Assembly (NCBI GenBank): GCA_964016985.1
Contig: OZ024824.1
Coordinates: 118,874,951-118,938,950 of the forward strand
Direction of reading: 5' to 3'
Length of the DNA stretch: 64,000 nt
From: Anodontia alba
Lineage: Eukaryota; Mollusca; Bivalvia; Lucinida; Lucinidae
The notes beneath the pieces are model-generated. The model saw nothing but the letters and a program-made list of their open reading frames with translations. It ran no database searches and was not told the origin of the DNA. The position numbers and the translations under genes are program-made. Positions 32,471-42,636 of the stretch are shown here, in pieces. Positions within the stretch are counted from its first letter, which is position 1. Each line of letters opens with the position of its first letter.

Positions 32471-33505
32471 GGGTTGATGCACTAATGCTTTTGTTGTATT
32501 GAACATTCTCGTATAACATAGATACGACACGGCAAACTACACTTGTCTGATCTGGCTTATAAGAATCGTTCATGGGTCTTCGGTTCGGTACTGCCTGGCA
32601 TCATGAGTCTTTGTTGAGTGATACCAGACAGTGTTCCCGAGGGACAGATTTTTCTATACGCATAGGACATCTGTGATAGAGACTTTTTAATGCATACCTT
32701 AACATAGCTGGCGTTTGTTGATCTTTAATGTTGCTTTTAAACACAACCTCCCTTCAATACACAATGAAGTTGACATCCACCACCGTTAGAGAAGACGTCA
32801 TTTATCACGCCGCGATGACGTCAGCTTACGAACTGAGTTACATGACGTCCTTTACAACCAACGCACTGATATATTACACGTGAAAGTGTATTTTTTTTTT
32901 AGGTGCGGTTCCCAAGCCGCCACCAGATTTAGCATACCTCATTTCGATAATCCGTTTTCCTGTTACTATCAACCAAATAAATACCTAACAAATAGTTCCC
33001 TTCTAACCTGATAGCGCTATATTCTGCATGCAAACATACTAGACTTAGACAATCTCGTGCTTATTAAAAGCGAATAAATAAACAAAACCAAATAAAACTT
33101 CAAACTTTTGAAGAAATAAAATTTGAATGATATTAAGTATAATATCGGCGGACAATTTTGAATACTCCAGTAAAACGCAACAAACCTGCAGCGTTGGGTA
33201 AAATATGCTACCCGAGCAGCGGTACTATACACCGAAAAGTACCTTTTCCACTGAAAGAAAGCTACCAGGTACTGTTATTGTTTTTTTTTTCTTTTTTAAT
33301 TTCTATCTCCATCAAAAAAACTCGGATTTCTTTATCTGATTTAAAAGAAATGAAGCTCCAGTTGTGTTCAACGGATTCTTCCATCGTTCATGTAGTTTAA
33401 TGTTTAAAAAGTCCTGGAGTGTTAATAGAGAAACTTTCGTAATTGCTTTGGTTAGAGAAAATCGCTTGTGCCATGGCAAATTGTGATCAAACATAGAGTT
33501 TGGCG
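32471..33505. other. About 1 kb without recognised features
   Basis: Short GACGTCA motifs near 32790-32850. T-rich stretches. No gene supported. Confidence 0.4.
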
Positions 33506-33509
33506 TTCT

Positions 33510-33720
33510 TCAATGCTTAGCATGCTGGGTAAAAATCAGCAGGTGACATTTTGAATTATTTCTTTTATTTTCCACAGAAAATAGCCTTTGCCATGATATG
33601 CGAATTGTCTCCACAATTTGCATAAAATGTCTGAGTCTATTTTCTTGGAACAACAACTAAATTATTATCAAGTTGTCGTCTGCTGAATATGTCCACAGGG
33701 TGTTAAATGTAATAAGTGGT
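33510..33720. mobile_element. PB-c foldback element, degraded ends
   Basis: AATGCTTAGCATGCTGGGTA, GCGAATTGTCTCCACAATTTGC at the centre, and GTTGTCGTCTGCTGAATATG near the right end. Confidence 0.7.
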
Positions 33721-34714
33721 TAAAATAAAATTATTCAAGTTATTGCAAGATTATTGTATTTATCCTAAATATTCAGACACCTCAATTCCCTACCGTACTT
33801 GTCCCAACATTTTAACAAATTTTTGTTACTGTCTGTTGATGTAGTAACAAACTGCTGGCATAATGGCAAAATATGTGGACCTGACCAGACACCGCGTTCT
33901 GATCCAGGTCTTCATTGTTTCCTCGCACTAGCATGTCTAAAAATCACTCTCGGAGTCGAAAAATGGCAAAGTTCAGATACCAATCCCCTACAATCAAGAA
34001 CAATGACATATTTGATTATTCTGTAATGCGACCTGGCCTAAATTCAGTCATGGTTTCATAAAGTTTAAAGAAATTACTTTAATCATTGGTTTAAAATACC
34101 AATCCGATTAAGGTGTGCCGATGCCTAATTTTTCGCTGGTTGCATTATATCAATAGAGTGAGAGCAATGTTTCACCTTACTGTGATTTTGCATACCGTAC
34201 TTATCAGAAAATTTCCATTAACAAGTTCCATACTTATCAAAAACAATCATTGGTTTAAATAATATTTATTGTCATATTCTACAAACATACATGAAATTTA
34301 CAACATTAATAGTACCAGGATGTGACTGTAACCATGAAGCGTTGAAGCGTATTATGTCGTTTCCTGATTAATATCAAAGCACTGAGAGTGCTGATGGTGG
34401 CGGTTTCCTTAATTTCTATAAGCCTCTAGAATACATATCATCTGTACTTTCATTTTGTTCAATATTTCTTATTATGTAACTATAGCAATTCCATTTTCGC
34501 TACACCACGTGTGTATTCTGCACAATTCAGAGTAACTAGTTTCAGTAGCATGAATATTTGATCCACATCACTGTGGTTCTGAACCCCTTTTAACCACATT
34601 TTTATTTAATTTCCCTGTACTGTGTACAGTAACAATATTTATAATCAGATAACACACTTTTTTTTGTTTTTATTTTTCAAGTATGAAATACTTACATGTT
34701 TCTTATTTCTTAAA
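33721..34714. other. Mostly unassigned; PB-b debris near 33830-33930
   Basis: GGACCTGACCAGACACCGCG and CTGATCCAGGTCTTCATTG are an eroded PB-b core. Nothing else recognised. Confidence 0.4.
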
Positions 34715-34815
34715 GGACTGAAAGGATTGTAAGTTGTGGGTATTCATTACAACTACCCTATCAATAACCTTCAAATAAGTACCAACAACATATATTTTGT
34801 GTAGAAATTATAATT
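34715..34815. mobile_element. Eroded HP1-like hairpin
   Basis: GTTGTGGGTATTCATTAC and AAGTACCAACAACATATA retain the stem base layout of the HP1 core with a degenerate tip. Confidence 0.45.
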
Positions 34816-34959
34816 AAAAAGATAATCTGGATAATCATCCAGAGTGCTTAAATGTAGATAGTTCTGGCCTTATACCATTTACCGTCTGTTATTCCATCCA
34901 TTTGAGGAGTCACTATGTCCATTCTATTTTCGGAGGCATCATACGCCCTTGGCAAGTAA

Positions 34960-36625
34960 TAAGATGTAGCACATATACGGACTACTGTGCAGTTCTGTGC
35001 TCCAGACCTGTGTAAATTGTAAGTGGAGTTAGCTGGAAACCAAAAAATTTCAAAGGGACATAATGCTGCTACTATTTGTTGGACTGTAATTTTGAAATAA
35101 TATGTGCTGCTCCACATCATGACCAAACTACAAATCAAGTTTCAGCTTGATTGGATGTAAACTATATATATGAGGTGTTAGCCGAGAACAAAAGATTAAC
35201 AGAATTTTAAAGGGGCATAACTCTGCTAATATTTGGTGTACTGTAACCTCCTAATAATATGCGCTGCTCCACATCACGGTCTAACAACAAGTTGCTTTTC
35301 AGCATGATTGGATGTAAACTATAGAAGGAGTTAGCCAGAAACGCAAAGTTTATGGAAATTTTTAATGGGGCATAATTCTGGTAATATTTGATGTTCTGTA
35401 ACCTCAAAATAATATGTGCTGCTCCACATTATGTTCTTATTATAAATCGAGTTTAAACTCAGTGTAAATATTTACAAAGTTTCAGTTTGATCGGGTGTAA
35501 ACTATAGGAGTTAGCCAGAAACGAAAAGATAACAGAATTTTCAAAGGGGCATAGCTCTGCTAATATATGGTGGACTGTAACCTCAAAATAATATGCCCTG
35601 CTCCACTTCATGGTGTAACTATAAATCAAGTTTCAGCTTGATCCAATGTAAACTGTAGTAGGAATAAGCCAGAAACAAAAAATTTACAGAAATTTTCAAA
35701 GGGGCATAACTACCAATATTTGGTGGACTGTAACCTTGAAATAATTTGCACTGCTCCACATCATGTTCTTACTATGAATCAAGTTTAAGCGCGATCAATG
35801 TAAACTGTCGGAGGAGTTAGTGGGGGAAGAGAAAAATTTACTGAAAATTTCAAAGGAACATAACTCTGCTGATATTTGGTGGACTGTAACCTTGAATAAA
35901 TATGAGCTGCTCGATATCATGGTCTAACTATAAATCAAGTTTCAGCTTGATCCGATGTAAACTGTAGGAGGAGTTGGCCAGAAACAAAAAGTTTGCGGAA
36001 ATATTCCAAGGGACGTAACTCTGTTAATATTTGATGGAGTGTTGCCTCAAAATAACATGCGCTGCATCACATCATGGTCTACCTATAAATCAAATATCAG
36101 CTTGATCGAATGTAAACTGTAGGAGAAGCTAGCAAGAAACAAAATAAATTACCGAAATTTTCAAAGGGTCATTATTCTGCTAATATTTGATGGACTGTAA
36201 CCTCGAACAAATATGCACTGTTCCACATCATGGTCTAACTATAAATCAAGTTTCAGCTTGATCCGATGTAAACTGTAGGAGGATTTAGTCAGAAACGAAA
36301 AGTTTACTGAAATTTTCAAAGGCACATATCTCTGCTAATATTAGGTGGACTGTAACCTTGAAATAATATGCACTGTTCCACATCATGGTCTAAGTATAAA
36401 TCAAGTTTCAGCTTGATTGGATGTAAACTGTAGGAGGAGTTAGCTGGACACAAAAAGCTTACAGGAATTTTCAAAGGGCATAACCCTGTTAGTATTTGGT
36501 GGACTGTAACCCCGAAACATTATGTGCTGCTCCACATCATGGTCTGTTTATAAACCAAGATTCAGTCTGATGGAATGTAAACTGTAGGAGGAGTTAGCTG
36601 GAAACAAAAAAGTTTATGGCTTCAG
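34960..36625 (+). repeat. Tandem array T3, ten units of about 156 bp
   Basis: The landmark CAAAGGGGCATAACTCTGC recurs (with changes) near 35049, 35213, 35369, 35546, 35700, 35853, 36010, 36165, 36322 and 36476. Between these: TTTGGTGGACTGTAACCTC, TGCTCCACATCATGGTC, ATCAAGTTTCAGCTTGAT and GGAGGAGTTAGCCAGAAAC. Units are diverged, with no long frame. The unit length resembles old bivalve satellites of about 160 bp, but I cannot confirm sequence identity. Confidence 0.9.
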
Positions 36626-37689
36626 ACCCCGTAACCTAATACGCCCTGTTTGAAAAACGGGTATAATAAAAACAGTAGTGAGCTTAAAGATGTTCAGATG
36701 CATCCCCTAATTTCAGAATATTTCAAATTACAGTAAAGATATTGGTAAAATGAAAATTATGTTGAAAGCCCCATTTGGAAATTCCTAAATGTTCAAAGGT
36801 TACATGCATTCAAAGTCTTAGTAACTGGTATTGCTATTTATACTTTGTAAAAAAGCTATCCCACAATACACTATCCTATGATGTCATTGATTCGTTTAGA
36901 TTTTAAATCCTCATCATTTTATTCCAGACTGCTAATTTTGATTAAAAAGAAAGGAAGTACATGTATTCTATTACTATTGATATTAAGACTTAAAATTTCA
37001 AGCTAGAATTTTCTTTAAATTATGAAAACTAATATAATTAAATTCCAAAAGCATTTTTTTTTAAATATGAAAAATGCAAGATACAGGTTACTATGTTGGA
37101 AAAAATTTACCAAGAACAAATTTATTTTTGATATATATCCAAAGATCATTACAAAATACATATAAAACTTCAGTAAAATAACTTTAGACAATGTAATTTA
37201 AATTTTAGTTTGACATAAATTTGATTTCTCAAAATTAACTTGTATCAAACTAAATATGAAGATGTATAAGCACTGCACACTAACATATAAATAGGGAAGA
37301 GACCTTTTCTCTGTATACATTCTTTGAATATTTTCAAATTAAATTTTTTTAAAACATTTTTTAAAAAAAATCATAAGAACCACTGTTGTAAGTGCATGTA
37401 TTTGGAATATTTTCAAATTAAAGTTTTTAAAACATTTTTTTTTTAATTTTTCACAAGAACCAATGATGTAGAAAGAATTTGGAATATTTCAGTAAGGTTT
37501 TCACCATTGGACTCTCTAGTCACATGTCTTTCTTTTTAGCGTATATACAACCAAAAGTGAAATAAGAGGAAGCGTCTGCTTTAATCTATGAAAAACATTT
37601 GTGGTTAAAATGCGGTTACACAAAATCCAAAATCAAGCTTTGAAATCAACTGGGATTTTTGTTTGTCTCAGCTCTCTGCACTCTTCATA
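36626..37689. other. About 1 kb AT-rich, no recognised feature
   Basis: A short local duplication near 37325-37490 (GGAATATTTTCAAATTAAA and similar). Otherwise unassigned. Confidence 0.45.
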
Positions 37690-38640
37690 TATAAACAAGA
37701 GGACCATGGTGGTCATTAACACTCACCTGTGCCTAAAAGGTCACTCAATGTCTACAATATTCATTAATCTGGAGGATATAACTCCAAAATATCCATGTCC
37801 TCAACTTCTGCAAGTTTAAGGAAGATCCAATTTTAACTGATGAAGCTATGCAGTTTCTATTACCAAATACTGTCAGGGGAGATAACAAAAAAAAAACAAC
37901 AACACAGCATCCAGAGTCCTTACATGCAACACACCTTTTTAACCTCATGTACAATTCTACCAAGTATCATCAATGTGTCTTCCATGGCGCTTAAGTTATG
38001 ACAATCACATGGTTTCCACTGACAAATACTGTCAGGGGAGTGAACTAAAAAACTGCAGTATTCTTAGTTACAGTTTTTGTATACGACTAACCGTCTTACC
38101 TCCTGTTCATTCCTATCAAGTACTATCAATATGTTTCAAAGGGTGTTGGACTTACAAGGTCTCTATTACCAAATACTGACAGGGGAGATATCTAAAAAAT
38201 TGCAGTACCTAGAGTTGTAGATCTTGTACAAGACGCGTCTTCTCAACGTCTTGTACATCTAGAGTTGTGATTCTTTTGTGTGATATGCTTTCTCAACCTT
38301 ATATACAATCCTACCAAGTATCATCAATATATCTGAAAAGATGTTGGAGTTACCAAGATCACAAAGTTTCTATTAGGGGAGATAATTCTAAATCACAGCA
38401 CCTTGAGTTGTAGTTTATGCAACACATCTTCTCAACCTCATGTACAATCCTACTGAGTTCAATCAATATATCTGAAAGGGTGTTGGAGTTATCAAATCCA
38501 CAAGGTTTCTTTTTTTAAATACTGTCAGGGCAGATGACTAAATAACTGTGGGACCTAGAGTTGTAGTTCTTGTATGTGCCACACCTCCTCAATTCTTTCA
38601 AAAGATAAGTTCTGGGAACTCAATGAAAGCATGCTACCAA
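37690..38640 (+). repeat. Tandem array T4, period about 150-200 bp
   Basis: AATACTGTCAGGGGAG-type landmarks near 37868, 38028, 38175, 38375 and 38522, each with CTACCAAGTATCATCAAT and GGTGTTGGAGTTA. It opens with AAGAGGACCATGGTGGTC and CACTCACCTGTGCC, the same kind of start module as T2 (25149). A short inverted repeat (GTCTTCTCAACGTCTTGTAC) is near 38228. Confidence 0.8.
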
Positions 38641-39248
38641 GATGTTTCTAGAAGTCCTAGTTAGTACCCACAACATATGTTTACTAGGGGAAATAAGAAA
38701 ATATGTACCTAAGCACTCCTTTAATCTGGAGCTCTGAAATGTAGACATTTCTAGTCTGATTCTCTTGATATTAATACATTTTAAGATTTTTTTTTATCCA
38801 TTTCAAAAGGTACAAATTATCTGACCAGCAAGTGAAACTGGGCCTAATTCAAAACCATATTATTTAAGTAGTTGTGGTCATGATACACTCAAATTACACA
38901 AACCTTATTCCAAACTCATAAATCGGTAAAATAATGATGAATCAGAATGTTCAGACCAACAGACATGGACCCCAGAATAAAGGGTATAATCAGGCATCCA
39001 TGGACAGTAAGCCCTACTTGGTAAGCAAGCTTCGCCCACCATGCCCATAGGCCTGAACGAAAGACATGTAGGTAGAAGTGTTATGTCCGGGATTTTGGAA
39101 GTCTACTTATGAAATCAGTAAAAAAAGTAACCATTTCTTAAATCAGAATATTTTCTGACTAATTTTTATGAGACAACTAATCTGTCTATATTCCTTGCAT
39201 TCATTACTGTTTTTGCCTGGCAAGAAATAGAAATAAAATACTGGGCCT

Positions 39249-39305
<57 letters not shown>

Positions 39306-39869
39306 TCAGATAAGCATGTGTCGTAAATTAATGTATTCATTTCTTGAAAAGCATAAATTATGGGGAATATTCACCAGATAATCTATTTATCTGAGGATTC
39401 TTGGTACTAATTCATTTAATAATGTAACTCTTACATAACTGGCAAGAAATAAGAACAAAATACCTGTTTGCTTTAAAAAGTTACAACATGTGTATCTTAA
39501 TAAATGTGCTAAAATCTGATGACAAAATACAGCTGTATTGCGTTATGCATATTCTGGTATATTTCCACAAGACAAACAATCAAATGAGGATTTCTTGTGT
39601 TCATTTCAATTTGGCGAGTTAAACTCTGTATAAATATGAACAAATAAAAATCAAAATATAGCCTTACTCTTCAAAATGTACACTTAATATAGCTCAAACA
39701 AGAGGACAGGGTCACTTATACTGATATATCTGAACAAAATATTAGAAATTGAGGCATAATCACTTATAAGTTATCCATTTTAAAGTTAACACATAATTTA
39801 ATTTTACTTTGATTGCACAGAAAGCTCAGCAATCTTATGCACTTGTTATATAAGACACAGATGTTGGCG
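38641..39869. other. Unassigned apart from a CA microsatellite
   Basis: AT-rich. A fragment CTAGTTAGTACCCACAACAT near 38658 is a half of an HP1-like hairpin. Confidence 0.4.
39254..39301. repeat. (CA)n microsatellite
   Basis: About 24 uninterrupted CA units. Confidence 0.97.
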
Positions 39870-40112
39870 TTTCGTGAATGTGTGATAGAGGAACCCAGAT
39901 TACACAGGGAAAACCATCGACCATGTATGGGCTACCCAACCCTGTTTTATGCCTGACCCTGGTGCCCCATAAATCCAACGTCAGCTGCAGTGGGTTATTC
40001 ACATTGGGCACCATTAAAGGAAACTAAGGGGGGAAAGTGTGTTGGATGCAGGACTGAAACCTGTGACCTCTAGCTTGCAAGTGCTCTACCCAACTGAGCT
40101 AACCAGCTGTAC
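39870..40112 (-). mobile_element. tRNA-derived SINE
   Basis: On the minus strand from 40112: GGTTAGCTCAGTTGGGTAGA (A box) and CAGGTTTCAGTCCTGC (B box) spaced as in a tRNA, but with a shortened anticodon arm, so not a working tRNA. The body (GTGCCCAATGTGAATAACC and on) continues to about 39870. No clear tail. Confidence 0.65.
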
Positions 40113-40234
40113 CGCCAATCACCACACCAGGATTTTTTGATGCCTGAATAAATGTGTGTGTGTGTTTTTTGATGATGTTTTTTTCTTTCTCTGTTTGATT
40201 TGGGTTTTACGAGCGTATGTCCCTTTCAAGAATA

Positions 40235-40372
40235 TTTCACTAATATCGAGCCGATCGTTCATCAAAGGTGGGCGAAAACCGGAGTACCCGGGGAAAAACC
40301 ACCTGACCATCCGTAAGCAGAACACGGCTTTCTCACATGTGACCCGAGCGAGACTCGAACCACAGCGGTGAG
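40235..40372 (-). mobile_element. SINE fragment with a CCGGGTACTCCGG domain
   Basis: On the minus strand from 40372: GCTGTGGTTCGAGTCTCG (B box), then GTGTTCTGCTTACGGATGG and TTTCCCCGGGTACTCCGG. A tRNA B box followed by such a conserved core fits a SINE with a central domain. The A box is not clear. Confidence 0.55.
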
Positions 40373-40842
40373 AAATTTTAGTATCAGTTTATATTATAAA
40401 TATTTTGTATGCATATGTGTGTGCAGTGTTGGGGCCTAGAGGCTGACAAAACATGGAACTGTCATGGATTCATGGAATAACGGAAAGTTCCGAAAAAAGT
40501 ACTGAAATGTCCGTAGTATTGGACTATAGTCACCCAAATGGTCCCAAGCCTTGTACATGGAGTTAACAAAACACGAAAACATTGGCACTGTTGCATCTTT
40601 CAAAATTGTATTCAGCATTCCCATTTACCCTCTGCAGAGGGGTTTTTACCCCTCAAGATTTGTGTTATACCCCAAAATTTGAAAAGAGTAGTATACTGCT
40701 TTACAATGGACGTACAAAAATAAGAGAACAGAGCAGATTTAACCCCAGTTTCAAAATGCAGTGGGAATCCTGATATTAACAGCAGTGCTTTCACTGAATT
40801 TCCAAGCAAGTCAGAATCGAGAAAAAAAAGTCTTTATATACA
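40373..40842. other. No recognised feature
   Basis: Unassigned. Ends with TCTTTATATACAG, which could be a splice acceptor for the next entry. Confidence 0.35.
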
Positions 40843-40979
40843 GGCCCACAAGATCCCACTACAATCTGATGTTCCAGTGCACAAAATGTCAGCATTGGTT
40901 CCATCCAGAGTGCCAAGATATCAAACTGAAAGCGTGCCAGTTGAAACATTCAAGAACTGTTGGATGTTTTGAATGTTGA
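40843..40979 (+). CDS. Possible PHD-finger exon or fragment
   Basis: The plus strand reads PTRSHYNLMFQCTKCQHW then FHPECQDIKLKACQLKH and ends CFEC-stop. The pattern M-x2-C-x2-C-x2-WFH-x2-C...C-x2-C fits the second half of a PHD zinc finger, which reads histone tails in chromatin proteins. The first cysteine pair is not seen in the same block. TATACAG just before 40843 would make a 3' splice site, so the missing part could be on an upstream exon outside what I can recognise. The stop directly follows the last cysteine. It could be a terminal exon of a host gene, a retrocopy fragment, or a mobile-element zinc finger. No partner exon was found nearby. Confidence 0.35.
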
Positions 40980-41964
40980 CTAAAATGAAAACTGCATGTA
41001 CCAACTGAGTAAAGTTATCAATTTATTCTAATGGATCTATTTCCTTTCAAATTCTCTGTAAATACTACTACTGAATGTCTTTTCTAGCGACTGATTTTGC
41101 TTCTTTTTCCCGGCCTTGCACTTAATACTTTTTATGCATATGTGTATCTCGGATACACTACGGGGCTTCCATGGAACTTTATCATATCACTGATACATAG
41201 AACTTTCACAGATTTACAGACAGTTACAATAACTCTTGTCATATAAATTTAGCAAAAGATGAGTGATAAAACAAACTCCTCTTATAAACACAAAAAATCT
41301 TCGGGGTATATATAACGATAACAACTCTCCAAACATTTCATATAAAATGCCATTTCCCTGTTTTTTCATGGGCAGTATCGATTTTGAGGGTCCCAAATTT
41401 TGTTTTGTACTTTTAAAGCTCATAAATTTTTCCTGATGAGAATCAGAATGTGGGTCAACAATATTTCAGTCATTAACGATATTGCCTCCAGATTTGTGGG
41501 ACTTTTACCCAACCTGATCACATGATGAACTAAGGCCCTGCTTAAGCAGGTCTGCCTTGGAGGCTACAGGCAGCCCATCTACTTCGCGGACCCCAATGGG
41601 CGGGGGTCGTGGTTCCTGAATATCCGATAATTAGTGAACCTCGGTAATAGGTATCTCACTGACAATACACTAACCGTTGGCCTACCTGAAACGCTTTTTA
41701 CTGCTTCAGGAATTTTGCTAAAGATCTTCAAACGTTTCTGCTTTTCGGACGTTATTTTTAGCGAGCCTATACATGAACTACAAAACATCTTCGAGAAAAT
41801 ATAATTTTCTATCGAAGAAAATTATTACTATGGCGGAAATCACTGTGATTTGGTCTGACTTGATTCACAGTTTTCTTAGTATCCGGTATATCCGGAAGGC
41901 ACAAAGTGACAGGCACAGTGGCCTAGTGGCTGCAGGATAGTAATACCGCAAAAATGTAAATAAA
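40980..41964. other. About 1 kb without recognised features
   Basis: A minus open stretch at 41788-41579 has no motif I recognise. No repeat structure seen. Confidence 0.35.
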
Positions 41965-42470
41965 ACGTTATTTTTATTTATTTATTTTTTTTATTTATTT
42001 ATTTTTTTGTCAAAAAATATTTGTAAACAATTTTCATTAAAACATATATTTTAGGAAAAACGTGTTGCTAAATACACATGTAAGTGCACTGTACTTTACT
42101 TTTTTCAAAATATTCATGCGAAGTGATTTCGGCCGAAACTGCTTGGTTTAAACATATTTTATTATAGCATAACTATCATTACAATATGATGCAAGTCATT
42201 ATACAAATTGGGATTAGAACGAAAGCACAAGTACTTATATAGTTCTTCTCCCACAAACAATCGACATGTATACATAATGGCGAATTTCGAGCAAGATACA
42301 TTGGAGCAAGTAACATTATGTAGTGATAATTAACAATAAGTGTTGTTTTTACATGTTTGGGTGATAAAAATGATGAAAATCTAATGTAAAGTTTTACACC
42401 AAATAGTAATCATTTCATATAAAGCATTTTGAGGTTAACAAAGGTTAGGAAAATGTAAATGGACAAAACA

Positions 42471-42548
42471 AGGGGCGGTCGGGTGGAGGGGTAAAAGGGG
42501 GGAGATGGGAAGGGGGTAGGTGGGAAATTGGGATTGAGGGGTCGGGGC
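42471..42548 (+). repeat. G-rich block in the LINE 3' region (C-rich in the transcript)
   Basis: Runs such as GGGGCGG, GGGTGGAGGGG, GGGGGGAG and GGGGGTAGG over 78 bases. G runs are on the strand opposite to LINE sense. Confidence 0.85.
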
Positions 42549-42636
42549 ACCCGGCATCCAACATGGAATATAATACCGTTTGCAACGGATAAATGTAGTA
42601 AAGCAATCGCATGACCATATCAGTATTTAAAACATC

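Noticed and set aside
41579..41788. Minus frame of 69 codons near CCGGTATATCCGG
   Set aside because: No family signature or repeat support.
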